Positions 18,433 to 26,724 of a stretch of DNA of 64,000 bases are shown in pieces. The DNA is taken from contig JAYPWI010000004.1 in the NCBI GenBank assembly GCA_038135065.1, positions 94,512 to 158,511 on the forward strand, given 5' to 3'. The notes beneath the pieces were generated by a model. It saw only the letters and a list, made by a program, of their open reading frames with translations, was not told the DNA's origin and did not search any database. The translations under genes and the position numbers were made by a program. Numbering within the stretch: position 1 is the first letter of the stretch; every line of letters begins with the position of its first letter. The stretch is from JAYPWI01 sp038135065. GTDB lineage: Bacteria > Actinomycetota > Acidimicrobiia > Acidimicrobiales > Poriferisodalaceae.

Positions 18433-18882
18433 TCAGTCCCGAGGCCCCCAGCCCTTGGCCAAGGGAACCCAGTGGAAGGTGTGGAAGTCGCGTTCGACGA
18501 ACTTCCACTCACCGTTCTCCCGGCGATAGGTGTCGAAGTAATGACCGGCCGCCGTGTAGGCCTCTCCTTTGTGGACCAACCGGATCTCGACACCGCAACG
18601 CCCGGTGGCCGTGTCGCCGTCCACCTCGATGACATGGTTCTGGATGTAGGGCTTGGGTGTGTCCTGCGGATCGGTCATCCCCCCGTACATGTCGGTGAGC
18701 CCTGCAGTACCCCGCCACTCGCGCCCCCGCATCTTGAAGGCCCCGTCGGCGGTGAACATGTCAACGATGTCCATGCCCCGGGCCTCGGCCACTGCGAAGC
18801 AGTAGGCGGCGGTGAGTTCGCGGATCGCGTCCTTGCTCTCGAGGGTGTCGATGCGGGCAGCGAGGTCGTCGTTGGCAGCCAT
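18433..18882 (-). CDS. SnoaL-like (NTF2-fold) protein
   Basis: The 149 residues contain the typical helix-sheet opening IRELTAAYCFAVAEARGMDIVDMFTADGAFKMRGREW, followed by beta strands ending in ENGEWKFVERDFHTFHW. The fold forms a cone-shaped pocket used by small-molecule isomerases, dehydratases and hydrolases. No catalytic residues can be assigned with confidence. It converges on the nitroreductase gene and diverges from a second NTF2-fold gene, in a cluster of small metabolic enzymes. Confidence 0.75.
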   Translation of the reverse strand: MAANDDLAARIDTLESKDAIRELTAAYCFAVAEARGMDIVDMFTADGAFKMRGREWRGTAGLTDMYGGMTDPQDTPKPYIQNHVIEVDGDTATGRCGVEIRLVHKGEAYTAAGHYFDTYRRENGEWKFVERDFHTFHWVPLAKGWGPRD

Positions 18883-18968
18883 GGAGGGAGCCTAGGTCGG
18901 AGTTTCCCGGCGCCGCTGGTTGGCTCGGCATGCCAGGATGATCCGGCACAGGGACCGAGGGGGTCGAC

Positions 18969-19343
18969 ATGGCAGGACACGACAACGTGGCCATCATCAC
19001 CGAGTTCATCGCCGCCTGGTCGCGGCTCGATGCCGATGAGTTGGCTGGCTACTTCACGGAGGACGGGACGTATCACAACATGCCCGCCGGGCCGGTGAGC
19101 GGTCGGGACAGGGTGCGCGACTTCATCGCCGGCTTCACGAAGGGGTGGACGTCGACCACCTGGGATCTGCTCAACATTGCGGCCGACGGCGATGTCGTCA
19201 TCGCCGAGCGGCTGGATCGCACGGTGGCCGGCGACCGTTCCGTCGACCTGCCCTGTACGGGGGTCTTCGAGATGTCCGAGGGTCGCATCAAGGTGTGGCG
19301 GGACTACTTCGACATGGGCACCTTCGTGAAGGCCATGTCCTAG
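18969..19343 (+). CDS. Limonene-1,2-epoxide hydrolase-like NTF2-fold protein
   Basis: This 124-residue protein begins MAGHDNVAIITEFIAAWSRLD and contains the paired ERLDR and WRDYFDM motifs that carry the Asp-Arg-Asp catalytic set of limonene epoxide hydrolases. The length is near that family's core. It would add water to an epoxide or act on a related small substrate. It ends one base before the reductase gene at 19344, so the two are surely cotranscribed and may act on the same compounds. Confidence 0.75.
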   Translation: MAGHDNVAIITEFIAAWSRLDADELAGYFTEDGTYHNMPAGPVSGRDRVRDFIAGFTKGWTSTTWDLLNIAADGDVVIAERLDRTVAGDRSVDLPCTGVFEMSEGRIKVWRDYFDMGTFVKAMS

Positions 19344-20324
19344 ATGGCCAACCGACGGGTGCTGTTGGTTCGGCGACCCCAGGGCGCAGTCGATGCTTCG
19401 TGCTTCGAGCTCGACGAGGTGCCCGTTCCCGAGCCCGGTCCGGGAGAGGTTGTGGTGGCCAACCTCGTCCTGTCCTGCGATCCGTACCTGCGGGGGCGCA
19501 TGGACGGGGCGTTCGAGCTGGGTCGCCCGGTGACCGCCCGGGTCGTGGGGCGGGTGGCTGCCTCGGCCGACCCCGCCTTCGCCGAGGGTGACCATGTCTG
19601 GGGTTTCCTTGGGTGGGAGGAGTTCTCGGTGATCCGGGGAGCCGAGTTGACGCCCGTGGATCCCGCCGCTGGCCCCCTGTCCCACGCCATCAGCGTGAGG
19701 GGGATGCCGGGGCTCACCGCCTGGGTGGGTCTGGTGGAGCTGGGTCGGCCCAGGCCGGGGGAGACGGTGTTCGTCTCCTCGGCTACCGGGGCGGTGGGAC
19801 AGGTGGTGGGCCAGCTGGCCAGGCGAGCGGGAGCCACCGTGGTGGGGTCAGGGGGCACCGACGCGAAGGTGACCCATGCCGTAGCCCGGCTGGGCTACCA
19901 CGCGGCATTCAATTACCGCACCGCCTCATCGATCGGGGCCGCATTGGATGAGCACTGTCCCGACGGCATCGACGTCTACTTCGACAATGTCGGTGGTGAG
20001 ACCCTCGAGGCCGTGCTCCCCCGGATGAACCCAGGTGGACGGATTCCCGTCTGCGGCATGATCAGCCGGTACGAGGCCCCCGGTGATCCCGGGGTGCGCA
20101 ACCTGATGAGCGTGCTGGCCAATCGGCTCACCATCACGGGTTTCTCCATCTACGACCATGTGCACCGTCTGCCATGGTTCGTCGAAGCGATGGGACGGTG
20201 GGTGGCCGACGGCTCGATCGTCTACGACGAGGACATCGTCGAGGGCATCGACGCCCTGCCGGGAGCCTTCCTGGGCATGCTGGCCGGGGACAACGTCGGA
20301 AAGCGTCTGGTCCGGCTGGGCTAG
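19344..20324 (+). CDS. NADP-dependent zinc-independent medium-chain reductase
   Basis: The 326 residues match the prostaglandin/leukotriene reductase branch of the MDR superfamily: CDPYLRGRMDGAF near residue 48, the nucleotide-binding FVSSATGAVGQVVGQLARRAGATVVG near 140 and FDNVGGETLEAVL near 210. No zinc ligands are visible. It would reduce carbon-carbon double bonds of alpha,beta-unsaturated ketones or aldehydes. The start abuts the preceding stop, and a cupin gene follows after 31 bases, forming one operon. Confidence 0.87.
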   Translation: MANRRVLLVRRPQGAVDASCFELDEVPVPEPGPGEVVVANLVLSCDPYLRGRMDGAFELGRPVTARVVGRVAASADPAFAEGDHVWGFLGWEEFSVIRGAELTPVDPAAGPLSHAISVRGMPGLTAWVGLVELGRPRPGETVFVSSATGAVGQVVGQLARRAGATVVGSGGTDAKVTHAVARLGYHAAFNYRTASSIGAALDEHCPDGIDVYFDNVGGETLEAVLPRMNPGGRIPVCGMISRYEAPGDPGVRNLMSVLANRLTITGFSIYDHVHRLPWFVEAMGRWVADGSIVYDEDIVEGIDALPGAFLGMLAGDNVGKRLVRLG

Positions 20325-20355
20325 CCTGATACCACTGCAGTTTCGAGGGGGAATC

Positions 20356-20772
20356 ATGACCGACATCCAGGACGCCACAGCTGCCATGGAGCTGCTCTGT
20401 CAACAGCTGACCGACGCCGAGTTCGCGCACACCGGGCGTCGGTCCTTCTTCGAGTACCGGGACACCGGGCTGGCAGGGGTGACCGGTGGCAACTACCGGG
20501 CCCAGGTGATGCGGGCCACCGACGTCATGGAGACGACGGGGTGGCACTACCACGAGTGCGACCTGCAGTTCGTCTACATCCTCAATGGCTGGGTCGACCT
20601 GGTCTTCGAGGACGGGCGGGAGATCAGGCTGGAGGCGGGTGGGGCCATGGCCATCCCGCCGGGCATGGTCCACAACGAGCTCGCCGTGTCCCCTGATTTC
20701 GAAGCCCTCGAGGTGGTGGCTCCTGCCGAGATGGGCACCGTGCCTGTCGATCGCCCAGACCTCGATCGATGA
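20356..20772 (+). CDS. Cupin-domain protein
   Basis: The 138 residues hold one cupin barrel. The first metal motif is HYHECDLQFVYILNG and the second is GGAMAIPPGMVHNEL, giving the usual His-x-His, Glu and His ligands. Function could be a small dioxygenase, isomerase or sensor; sequence does not decide. ATG 20356 follows GAGGGGG at a good distance. The stop overlaps the next start (ATGA at 20769), so it is translationally coupled to the deazaflavin-type gene. Confidence 0.78.
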   Translation: MTDIQDATAAMELLCQQLTDAEFAHTGRRSFFEYRDTGLAGVTGGNYRAQVMRATDVMETTGWHYHECDLQFVYILNGWVDLVFEDGREIRLEAGGAMAIPPGMVHNELAVSPDFEALEVVAPAEMGTVPVDRPDLDR

Positions 20773-21212
20773 CCCGACCGCCCATCGACCCGTCGTCTAT
20801 CGACTGGCTGGCCTTCAACGCCCCCATCATCGACGAGTTCCGGGATGCGGGCGGCAATCTCAGCGGGCAGTGGGAGGGAAACCCGACCCTGTTGCTGACC
20901 ACCATCGGGCGACGGAGCGGGCAACCGCGCACGTCCCCACTCACCTTCACCACCGACGGCGACGACCTCGTGGTGATCGCATCGAGGGCAGGCGACGATC
21001 GCCACCCCGACTGGTTCTTCAACCTGGTCGACAATCCCGATGTCGTGGTGGAACTCGGTACGGAGCGCTTCGATGCCACAGCGGTGGTGGTGTCAGAGCC
21101 TGACCGGACCCGCCTGTTCGACGACCGGGTGGCCGAGATGCCTCGTTTCGGCCAGTACCGGACTCTCACCGAGCGGGAAATCCCGGTCGTCGTGTTGCGC
21201 CGACGGGGTTGA
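20769..21212 (+). CDS. Deazaflavin (F420)-dependent nitroreductase-fold protein
   Basis: The 147 residues match the Ddn-like split-barrel family: LLLTTIGRRSGQPRTSPLTFTTDGDDLVVIASRAG followed by HPDWFFNLVDNPDVVVELG. These motifs form the F420-binding pocket in mycobacterial relatives. It would reduce quinones or activated double bonds with reduced F420. The gene overlaps the cupin gene by four bases and converges with the luciferase-like gene 9 bases away, itself of an F420 family. Confidence 0.83.
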   Translation: MTRPPIDPSSIDWLAFNAPIIDEFRDAGGNLSGQWEGNPTLLLTTIGRRSGQPRTSPLTFTTDGDDLVVIASRAGDDRHPDWFFNLVDNPDVVVELGTERFDATAVVVSEPDRTRLFDDRVAEMPRFGQYRTLTEREIPVVVLRRRG

Positions 21213-21221
21213 TCCGGCTCG

Positions 21222-22280
21222 TCACATTCGGGCGATGACCCGTTCGGCGAAGGTGTCGCAGAGTTCCCACTGACGGTCGGCGGGGGCCACGAAGTTGATG
21301 CCATCCAGCCCCTGGGATTGCAGTTCCTGGAGTTGTTCGACGATGTCGCCCGGTTGGCCGGCCAGGCAGAAGGCTCGGATCATCTCGGGGGTGACGAAGC
21401 GGGCCTCGAGGGGATCGAGGCTGCCGTAGTGGGTGGCGTGTGCATCGGTGTGGCTGCGATGGGCGTCGCGCTCGGCGCGAAAGGCCACGTACTCGTCCCA
21501 GATGGGTTCCACGTGGGCCGGCGGTTCGGCCCCTACCTCGAGGTAGCGGTCGTAGAGGTAGTGGACGTTGACCATCAGCGACGAACCGACCTCGTCGATC
21601 ACCCGGTCCGATTCCAGGTCTTCCCCCGGCTCGAGCATCACGAGGTTGACCAGCGCCGTGGTCTCGAAGTCCACCAGTGAGCGTCCGGCCTGCTCGGCTC
21701 CTCGGGCCACGTTGGTGAGGGCGTCGGGGATGGTTCCTCCTCGGGGGATGCCTGTGATGAGGCCATCCCCCAGTTCGCCGGCCAGGGCTTGGGCGCGTGG
21801 CCCGAACCCTCCGACGTGGATGGGGATGGGGTGCTCCAGGTCGATGTAGTCGAGCTCCATGCTCTGGAATGCGATCTCGTGGGTGACACCGTTTGCCGTG
21901 TGGGCGCCCGGTCGCCCTTCGAGCAGGGAGCGGATCACCGTGATGTGCTCCCTGAACTCGGCCAGGCGCATGGGGAGTTGTCCCATAGTTCGCATCGCCG
22001 TGTTGCCCGTTCCCAGGCCCAGGAAGGTTCGCCCTGGTGCGATGGCGTTGAGGGTGGCCACCGCGTTGGCGGTCACCGGGGCCATGGCCAGGCCGGGAAT
22101 TGCCACACCCGGGCCCAAACGGATGGTGGAGGTGCGCTCCGCGACGAGGGTGAGGACCGACCAGACGTGTGATCGGAGCAGTGGACTGTCCCACGCCCAG
22201 ACGAAGTCGTAGCCCTGCGCTTCGGCCCGTACGGCGAGGTCGACCTCGCGGATCTGGCTGACCGTGATCCCGAACTTCAT
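21222..22280 (-). CDS. LLM-class F420-dependent oxidoreductase
   Basis: The 352 residues form a luciferase-like TIM barrel. MKFGITVSQIREVDLAVRAEAQGYDFVWAWD-type N-terminus, RLGPGVAIPGL near 56, FLGLGTGNTAMRTMGQ near 95 and PIHVGGFGPRAQALAGELGDGLI near 150 resemble methylenetetrahydromethanopterin-reductase-like enzymes. The cofactor is most likely F420, although FMN cannot be excluded. It would oxidise or reduce a small organic substrate. It converges on the preceding operon and has about 84 bases between its start and tRNA-Pro. Confidence 0.85.
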   Translation of the reverse strand: MKFGITVSQIREVDLAVRAEAQGYDFVWAWDSPLLRSHVWSVLTLVAERTSTIRLGPGVAIPGLAMAPVTANAVATLNAIAPGRTFLGLGTGNTAMRTMGQLPMRLAEFREHITVIRSLLEGRPGAHTANGVTHEIAFQSMELDYIDLEHPIPIHVGGFGPRAQALAGELGDGLITGIPRGGTIPDALTNVARGAEQAGRSLVDFETTALVNLVMLEPGEDLESDRVIDEVGSSLMVNVHYLYDRYLEVGAEPPAHVEPIWDEYVAFRAERDAHRSHTDAHATHYGSLDPLEARFVTPEMIRAFCLAGQPGDIVEQLQELQSQGLDGINFVAPADRQWELCDTFAERVIARM

Positions 22281-22364
22281 CTCACCCCCCGGTTGCCGAG
22301 CACGCTAGTCGGGGTCCAATGACCGCACCGAGGCGTGCCCACATGGGGTTCGACCGAGGAATCC

Positions 22365-22441
<77 letters not shown>

Positions 22442-22477
22442 TGCTGGATCGACGCCGCTGGGTGCGCCGCCGATTCA

Positions 22478-22499
22478 TGCGACACGCCATTGTGTCGCA
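22478..22499 (-). terminator. Perfect 8-bp hairpin after the receiver gene
   Basis: TGCGACAC and GTGTCGCA flank a six-base loop. It lies between the stop of the receiver protein at 22510 and the tRNA-Pro gene, both on the minus strand. It lacks a T tract, which is common for actinobacterial terminators. A protein-binding palindrome is an alternative. Confidence 0.45.
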
Positions 22500-22509
22500 C
22501 CTGTCGCCC

Positions 22510-22953
22510 TCAGGCCACTTCGGCCCCTGCGTCGTCCTCGGGTTGGTCAGTGGCGGCGTCGTCATCGGACTGTGGTGCCATCGTGCCGCCCGACATGAGC
22601 AACTCAGCCGCACGGGCGAGGCTGAAGGGGTCGAGGGGTTTCACCAACCATCCCTCGGCCTCGGATCGGCGGGCCAGGAAGACGTCGGCTGCCCGGTCCA
22701 GCAGCATGAGGACTGGGACGTGGGGAAGACGCCCGGCGCCCGCCTCGAGATGGAGGTCGAGGCAGGCCGCCATCCCCCCCATGTTGCCGATCTGTAGGTC
22801 GAGCACCACCAGATCTGGGGCAGATGCCTCCACGGCTGCAGCAACTGCCAAACCGGCTCGCACCACCCGCACGGTCGTGTCGGGCCCGCTCAGCGCCGCG
22901 TTGACTTCTTGAATCACCCAGTCGGCATCGCTGGCCAGCAGCACATCGGTCAC
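22510..22953 (-). CDS. Stand-alone response-regulator receiver protein
   Basis: The 147 residues comprise one receiver domain plus an acidic tail. The phosphoacceptor is probably Asp52 in PDLVVLDLQIGN, and the switch Lys lies in WLVKPLDP near residue 107. Normal acidic residues after the first strand are reduced to a single Asp pair (SDADW), so phosphorylation may be weak. There is no output domain; it would act by protein interaction. The last 25 residues are rich in Asp, Glu and Ala. No cognate kinase is adjacent. Confidence 0.75.
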   Translation of the reverse strand: MTDVLLASDADWVIQEVNAALSGPDTTVRVVRAGLAVAAAVEASAPDLVVLDLQIGNMGGMAACLDLHLEAGAGRLPHVPVLMLLDRAADVFLARRSEAEGWLVKPLDPFSLARAAELLMSGGTMAPQSDDDAATDQPEDDAGAEVA

Positions 22954-23003
22954 GTCATGCTCCTACGTCGATGGGCAGGCTAGCGCCCCGCCCCGTCGAC
23001 ATC

Positions 23004-24068
23004 TCAACCCTCGAGGAGGGCATCGCCGACCCTGGTCAGGGTACCGATGTCGTTGATCTCGCCTGTTCGTCTCTGCAGCGGGACGACGGGCACGCCGTGG
23101 TCGGCCAAGGGTCGCAGGATCTCCGCTTCGGCCAGTCCCCGTTGATGTCGGTCGGCCAGGGCATCGCGCCGCAGTGCCAATTCGTTCGATCGTTGGAACA
23201 TGGTTCGCCACGGGACGAGGTCGTCCCAGGGGTCGAAGGTCAACTGGTTGGCGATGGTGGCGCGCACGCCGATGCCCCGTTCGCCGAGGGCGGTGACGAG
23301 GTCGAGGGTGCTCTGGACACGGTCTGGTCGAGGAGTCACCACCGAGATGGTCGCAGTGTGGGGCTCGGCGAGCAGTCGGCGTACGGCCGAGGCTCGTTCG
23401 ACGAAGCCCTTCTCCATGCCTGCGGTGGCTGCAAAGAAGCCGAGGGCGTCCTGCAGCACCGATGCTCCGACGACCTCGCTGATGCGCTGCAGCAGGACCC
23501 GACTGGGGCCCGAGGTGAGACGCCGCCGGCCGGTGGACGCAAGCGAGCGGTACAACCGGTTCCCCATGAAACGGGCCAGGCGCTCGGGAGCGTCCACCAG
23601 GTCAACCAGATTGCTCGCCGGCGGTGTGTCGACCACCACGAGGTCGAACCGGTCGTCTTCGTACAAGAGGTGGAGTTGTTCGATCGCCATGTAGTCGTGG
23701 ATGCCGGGGAGCGATGTCGCCAGTTGCCGGTAGAACCGGTTGTGGAGGATGGTGTCGACTTGCTCGGCCGGAGCATGTAGGGCGATGAGCTGGTCGAAGG
23801 TGATCGCCGGATCGAGCATCATCGCGGCGAGGCTGCCGCCTCGAACTGCTTGATCGGGCAAGGTCACCGGGGTGGGAGCCGCGTCGAGTTCGCCCCCGCC
23901 GAGAGTGTCAGCCAGGCGCCGGGCCGGGTCGACGGTGACAAGGCACACGTGGCGTCCTCGTCGAGCGGCTGCCAGCCCCATTGCGGCAGCTGATGTCGTC
24001 TTGCCGACTCCCCCAGGGCCGACCACGATGACGAGGCGGGTCGCATCCACCAGGCCCTGGAGCGTCAC
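23004..24068 (-). CDS. ArsA/GET3-like ATPase, second of a pair
   Basis: The 354 residues have a deviant Walker A VGPGGVGKTTSAAAMG near residue 17, VTVDPARRLADTLGG near 44 and VVVDTPPASNLVDLVDAPERLARF near 160, as in the ArsA/GET3 ATPases. Actinobacteria encode two such proteins in tandem (Rv3679 and Rv3680, BagA and BagB, in M. tuberculosis), implicated in stress tolerance rather than arsenic export. The ATG overlaps the upstream partner's stop by four bases, so both are made together and may form a heterodimer. Confidence 0.85.
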   Translation of the reverse strand: MTLQGLVDATRLVIVVGPGGVGKTTSAAAMGLAAARRGRHVCLVTVDPARRLADTLGGGELDAAPTPVTLPDQAVRGGSLAAMMLDPAITFDQLIALHAPAEQVDTILHNRFYRQLATSLPGIHDYMAIEQLHLLYEDDRFDLVVVDTPPASNLVDLVDAPERLARFMGNRLYRSLASTGRRRLTSGPSRVLLQRISEVVGASVLQDALGFFAATAGMEKGFVERASAVRRLLAEPHTATISVVTPRPDRVQSTLDLVTALGERGIGVRATIANQLTFDPWDDLVPWRTMFQRSNELALRRDALADRHQRGLAEAEILRPLADHGVPVVPLQRRTGEINDIGTLTRVGDALLEG

Positions 24069-24943
24069 CGGGTACCTCCCGCCGACTCGACGAGCAGGTC
24101 GAGATCGATCCTCCCACTCGGTGTGGTTGCGTCGGGTAGTTCGATCAGCGCCAAGCCGAGACGTTCTTCCAGGATTCGCACTGCGGCCTGCTCGTCGAGG
24201 TGTCGTCGATGGTCCTGCTCGAGGGCTCTATCCACTGCATCCGCAATCTGCCGAGGAAGTTCGGGGGCCAGGTCGGATGTCGGTGGCTCAACGGGAGGCG
24301 CGGGCGGGTTGAGGCCGTTCACCACGACCGGACCAAGGGTGATCCCGACGTCCTCCTCGAGGGCGAAGGCGGTTTCGATCGTTTCGGCGACCGGGGTGTC
24401 GGCCGGAAGGGTGACGAGTACCACCTGGCTGCGCGCCGGGTCCGACAGCATGGCGGTCGCCGCTGCAGCCTGTTCGGTCAGGGGTCCGGTTCGTGCCAGT
24501 TCGGCCACCGCGCGAGGCGCGCGCAACAGGGCGAGCGCCTGCCCCGATGGGGGTCCGTCGAACACGACCAGATCGTGACGACCCTGTTGCTCGACGCGCC
24601 GCAACTGGCTCAGGAGGATCAGTTGCTCGATGCCCGGTACGGCAGTCGCCACCAGATCGAGCATCCCCGCTCTGGACAACCGACGCCCGATGGCTCCCAG
24701 CTTCCGGGCATCGAGGTACTGCCCGAGGGCGGCGCGAGGGTCGAGGGTGATCACGCTCAGGCCGTCGCTGGGGTATGAGGAGTCGTCCAGTGCGGAGCGG
24801 GCAGCGGCCGGCTCGACGCCCAGCATGTCGAACGTCTGCTTCGGTTGGGTCGTGACAACGGCCACGGTCAGACCGTGTCGACGAGCGCGACAGGCAAGGG
24901 TTGCCGTTACCGTGGTTTTGCCGACACCTCCCTTCCCGGCCAC
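24065..24943 (-). CDS. ArsA/GET3-like ATPase, first of a pair, with uncertain start
   Basis: The 292 residues begin VAGKGGVGKTTVTATLA, so the P-loop is at the very N-terminus when read from GTG 24943. Homologues normally have a few residues of beta strand before it. The frame is open upstream and would read DTNLVIV before the P-loop, but no ATG, GTG or TTG is available there; CTG 24952 is a possible non-standard start. VVFDGPPSGQALALLRAPRAV near residue 120 is the switch region. The upstream frame would overlap the ribosome-binding region of the divergent nfeD gene. Confidence 0.8.
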   Translation of the reverse strand: MAGKGGVGKTTVTATLACRARRHGLTVAVVTTQPKQTFDMLGVEPAAARSALDDSSYPSDGLSVITLDPRAALGQYLDARKLGAIGRRLSRAGMLDLVATAVPGIEQLILLSQLRRVEQQGRHDLVVFDGPPSGQALALLRAPRAVAELARTGPLTEQAAAATAMLSDPARSQVVLVTLPADTPVAETIETAFALEEDVGITLGPVVVNGLNPPAPPVEPPTSDLAPELPRQIADAVDRALEQDHRRHLDEQAAVRILEERLGLALIELPDATTPSGRIDLDLLVESAGGTR

Positions 24944-25008
24944 GATGACCAGGTTGGTGTCGGCCAGCCATTCGGTGCCGTCAGTGACACGGCCCTCGGA
25001 GGACCATC

Positions 25009-26310
25009 GTGCGGAGATTTCTTGTGGCAGCTGCGGCCCTCCTTGGGCTGACCGTCGTGTCCAGCCTGCCAGCTGCTGCCCAGGAGGATGACACGGGAGA
25101 CGACATCCGGACGATCGTCGTGATCGAGGTGTCCGGTCTGCTCGATCCCGTCGTGGTGTCCTACATCGAGGAGCAGGTGGCGGCTGCAGTTGCCCAGGAG
25201 TCCCTGGCCGTGGTGTTGCAGGTCAACAGCCCGGGCGCGGTGGTGGACGACGCGGCCCTGCTCGATCTGCTGGACGAGCTCGATGTGGCAGAGATCCCGC
25301 TTGTTGTCTGGGTCGGCCAGAGTGGAGCCAAGGCGCTGGGTGGGGCCGCTCATCTCGTGACGGTGGCCGACTACACCGCCATGTCGACATCGAGCCGGAT
25401 CGGCGACTTCGGCGCGCTGGACAATCCGCGTGCCAGTGCCTTCGATCGGTACCGAGACAATGTGGCCGGGGTGGACGAAGCCATCGACCAAGGGATCGTC
25501 GATGGGTTGGCCCCCCTGGTCGGTGAACTTCTTCTCATTCTCGAAGCCGAAGGCCTGCTGACCGAGATCTCGGTGCCCGCCGAGGAAGGGGCCGGTCTGC
25601 GGTCGTTGCGACCCGACGTGCAGGTGCAGTTCGCCAAGCTCGACCTGATCGACCAGCAGTTCCATACGGTGGCCAGCCCGGCGGTTGCCTACCTGCTGCT
25701 GCTGATTGGGTTGTCGATGATCATGCTCGACTTCTTCACGGGCGGTGTGGGAGTGGCTGGCGTGGTGGGTGCGGTGTGCCTACTGCTGAGTGCCTATGGA
25801 CTGGGAGTTCTCGATCTGCGGATGTGGGCCCTCGTGGTCCTGGTCGTGGCCATGTTGGGGTTCGCTATCGACTTGCAGTCCGGGGTGCCCAGGTTCTGGA
25901 CGGTCGTGGGGAGTTTGTGCCTGGTCATCGGCTCCTTGTTCCTGTTCGAGGACCACGGCTTCAGTTGGATCACCCTGGTGTCGGGGGTCGGCCTGACCCT
26001 TGCGTTCATGCTCTCCGGCATGCCCGCACTGATCAGGACGCGTTACGGCACATCGACCCTGGGCCGGGAGTGGATGATCGGTCGTATGGGGGTTGCCGAT
26101 ACCGATATCGATCCCGAGGGCCTCATCTCCCTCGATGGGGCCACCTGGCGAGCTCGGGTCAATCGTCTTACGCCACTCAGCGTGGGCGATCCGGTGCGAA
26201 TCGTGTCGCTGGACGGCCTCGTGGTCGAGGTCGAACCCGAGCATGGTGGGGCCAAGGACTATCGGCAGATGCGTCAGCGGGACCATGCAGCCGAGGTCGA
26301 GAAAAATTGA
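25009..26310 (+). CDS. NfeD-family membrane protein with degenerate ClpP-like domain
   Basis: The 433 residues comprise a signal peptide (FLVAAAALLGLTVVSSLPAAAQ), a ClpP-class protease-like domain (about 35-220), several membrane helices (about 222-345) and a C-terminal OB-fold NfeD domain. The segment aligned with the usual catalytic Ser reads GAKALGGAAHLV, so the nucleophile appears to be lost. Long NfeD proteins usually partner stomatin-type proteins in membrane quality control; none is seen here. GTG 25009 has GGAGG six bases upstream. It diverges from the paired ArsA-like genes and precedes whiB. Confidence 0.82.
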   Translation: MRRFLVAAAALLGLTVVSSLPAAAQEDDTGDDIRTIVVIEVSGLLDPVVVSYIEEQVAAAVAQESLAVVLQVNSPGAVVDDAALLDLLDELDVAEIPLVVWVGQSGAKALGGAAHLVTVADYTAMSTSSRIGDFGALDNPRASAFDRYRDNVAGVDEAIDQGIVDGLAPLVGELLLILEAEGLLTEISVPAEEGAGLRSLRPDVQVQFAKLDLIDQQFHTVASPAVAYLLLLIGLSMIMLDFFTGGVGVAGVVGAVCLLLSAYGLGVLDLRMWALVVLVVAMLGFAIDLQSGVPRFWTVVGSLCLVIGSLFLFEDHGFSWITLVSGVGLTLAFMLSGMPALIRTRYGTSTLGREWMIGRMGVADTDIDPEGLISLDGATWRARVNRLTPLSVGDPVRIVSLDGLVVEVEPEHGGAKDYRQMRQRDHAAEVEKN

Positions 26311-26323
26311 ACGAAAGTTCGTT
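26310..26323. promoter_or_regulatory. Inverted repeat upstream of whiB
   Basis: AACGAA-AG-TTCGTT is a perfect six-base inverted repeat with a two-base centre. It starts at the nfeD stop and lies 56 bases before the whiB start. It could be an operator for a dimeric regulator. A transcription terminator is less likely because the arms are short. Confidence 0.4.
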
Positions 26324-26330
26324 TCAAATC

Positions 26331-26360
26331 TTGATTCGGTTATTGGGGTCCGAATAGGCT
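26331..26360 (+). promoter_or_regulatory. Candidate promoter of whiB
   Basis: TTGATT at 26331-26336 and TAGGCT at 26355-26360 are separated by 18 bases, resembling -35 and -10 boxes of a primary sigma factor. An AGGGGG ribosome-binding site follows just before GTG 26380. The inverted repeat at 26310 sits immediately upstream, where a regulator could contact RNA polymerase. Confidence 0.4.
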
Positions 26361-26379
26361 CACCGCTAAGGGGGTAACA

Positions 26380-26655
26380 GTGGTTGCATTGCTGGACGAC
26401 AGCTGGCAGCTCAAGGCGGCGTGTCGGGGGCCGCAGGCAGCGGTGTTCTTTCCGCCGCCGCGCTTTGAGCGAAAGGACGAGAAGCTCGAGCGGGAGCGGC
26501 GAGCCAAGGCGATTTGCGCCCAGTGCTCGGTAGCCGCCGACTGCCTCGAATACGCCTTGTCGATCCGTGAGCCTCACGGTATCTGGGGTGGGGTGAACGA
26601 GGCTGAGCGTCGTCAGATGCTCGCTCTACGCGACACCGAGCAACCCGTCGCCTGA
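26380..26655 (+). CDS. WhiB-family iron-sulfur transcriptional regulator
   Basis: The 91 residues contain the four Cys ligands of a [4Fe-4S] cluster: one near residue 15 (AACRG) and CAQCSVAADC near 46-55. The HGIWGGVNEAERR turn that contacts the sigma factor follows. A charged insert (FERKDEKLERERRAK) separates the first Cys from the others. WhiB proteins sense redox or nitric oxide and act with the primary sigma factor. It follows nfeD; the divergent ArsA-like pair recalls the Rv3679-Rv3680-whiB4 neighbourhood. Direct orthology to WhiB4 is not claimed. Confidence 0.9.
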   Translation: MVALLDDSWQLKAACRGPQAAVFFPPPRFERKDEKLERERRAKAICAQCSVAADCLEYALSIREPHGIWGGVNEAERRQMLALRDTEQPVA

Positions 26656-26724
26656 GGATTGTCAGCGGTTGAGTAACTGCGGGGCGCCATCACGCTGAGT
26701 GACGAGCTGCGCTCCCGGCCGCGG

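Noticed and set aside
24288..24971. Open frame beginning with ATG at 24971 over the first ArsA-like gene
   Set aside because: It is in a different frame from the P-loop and reads as Arg/Gly-rich noise. It does not solve the missing start of the ATPase.
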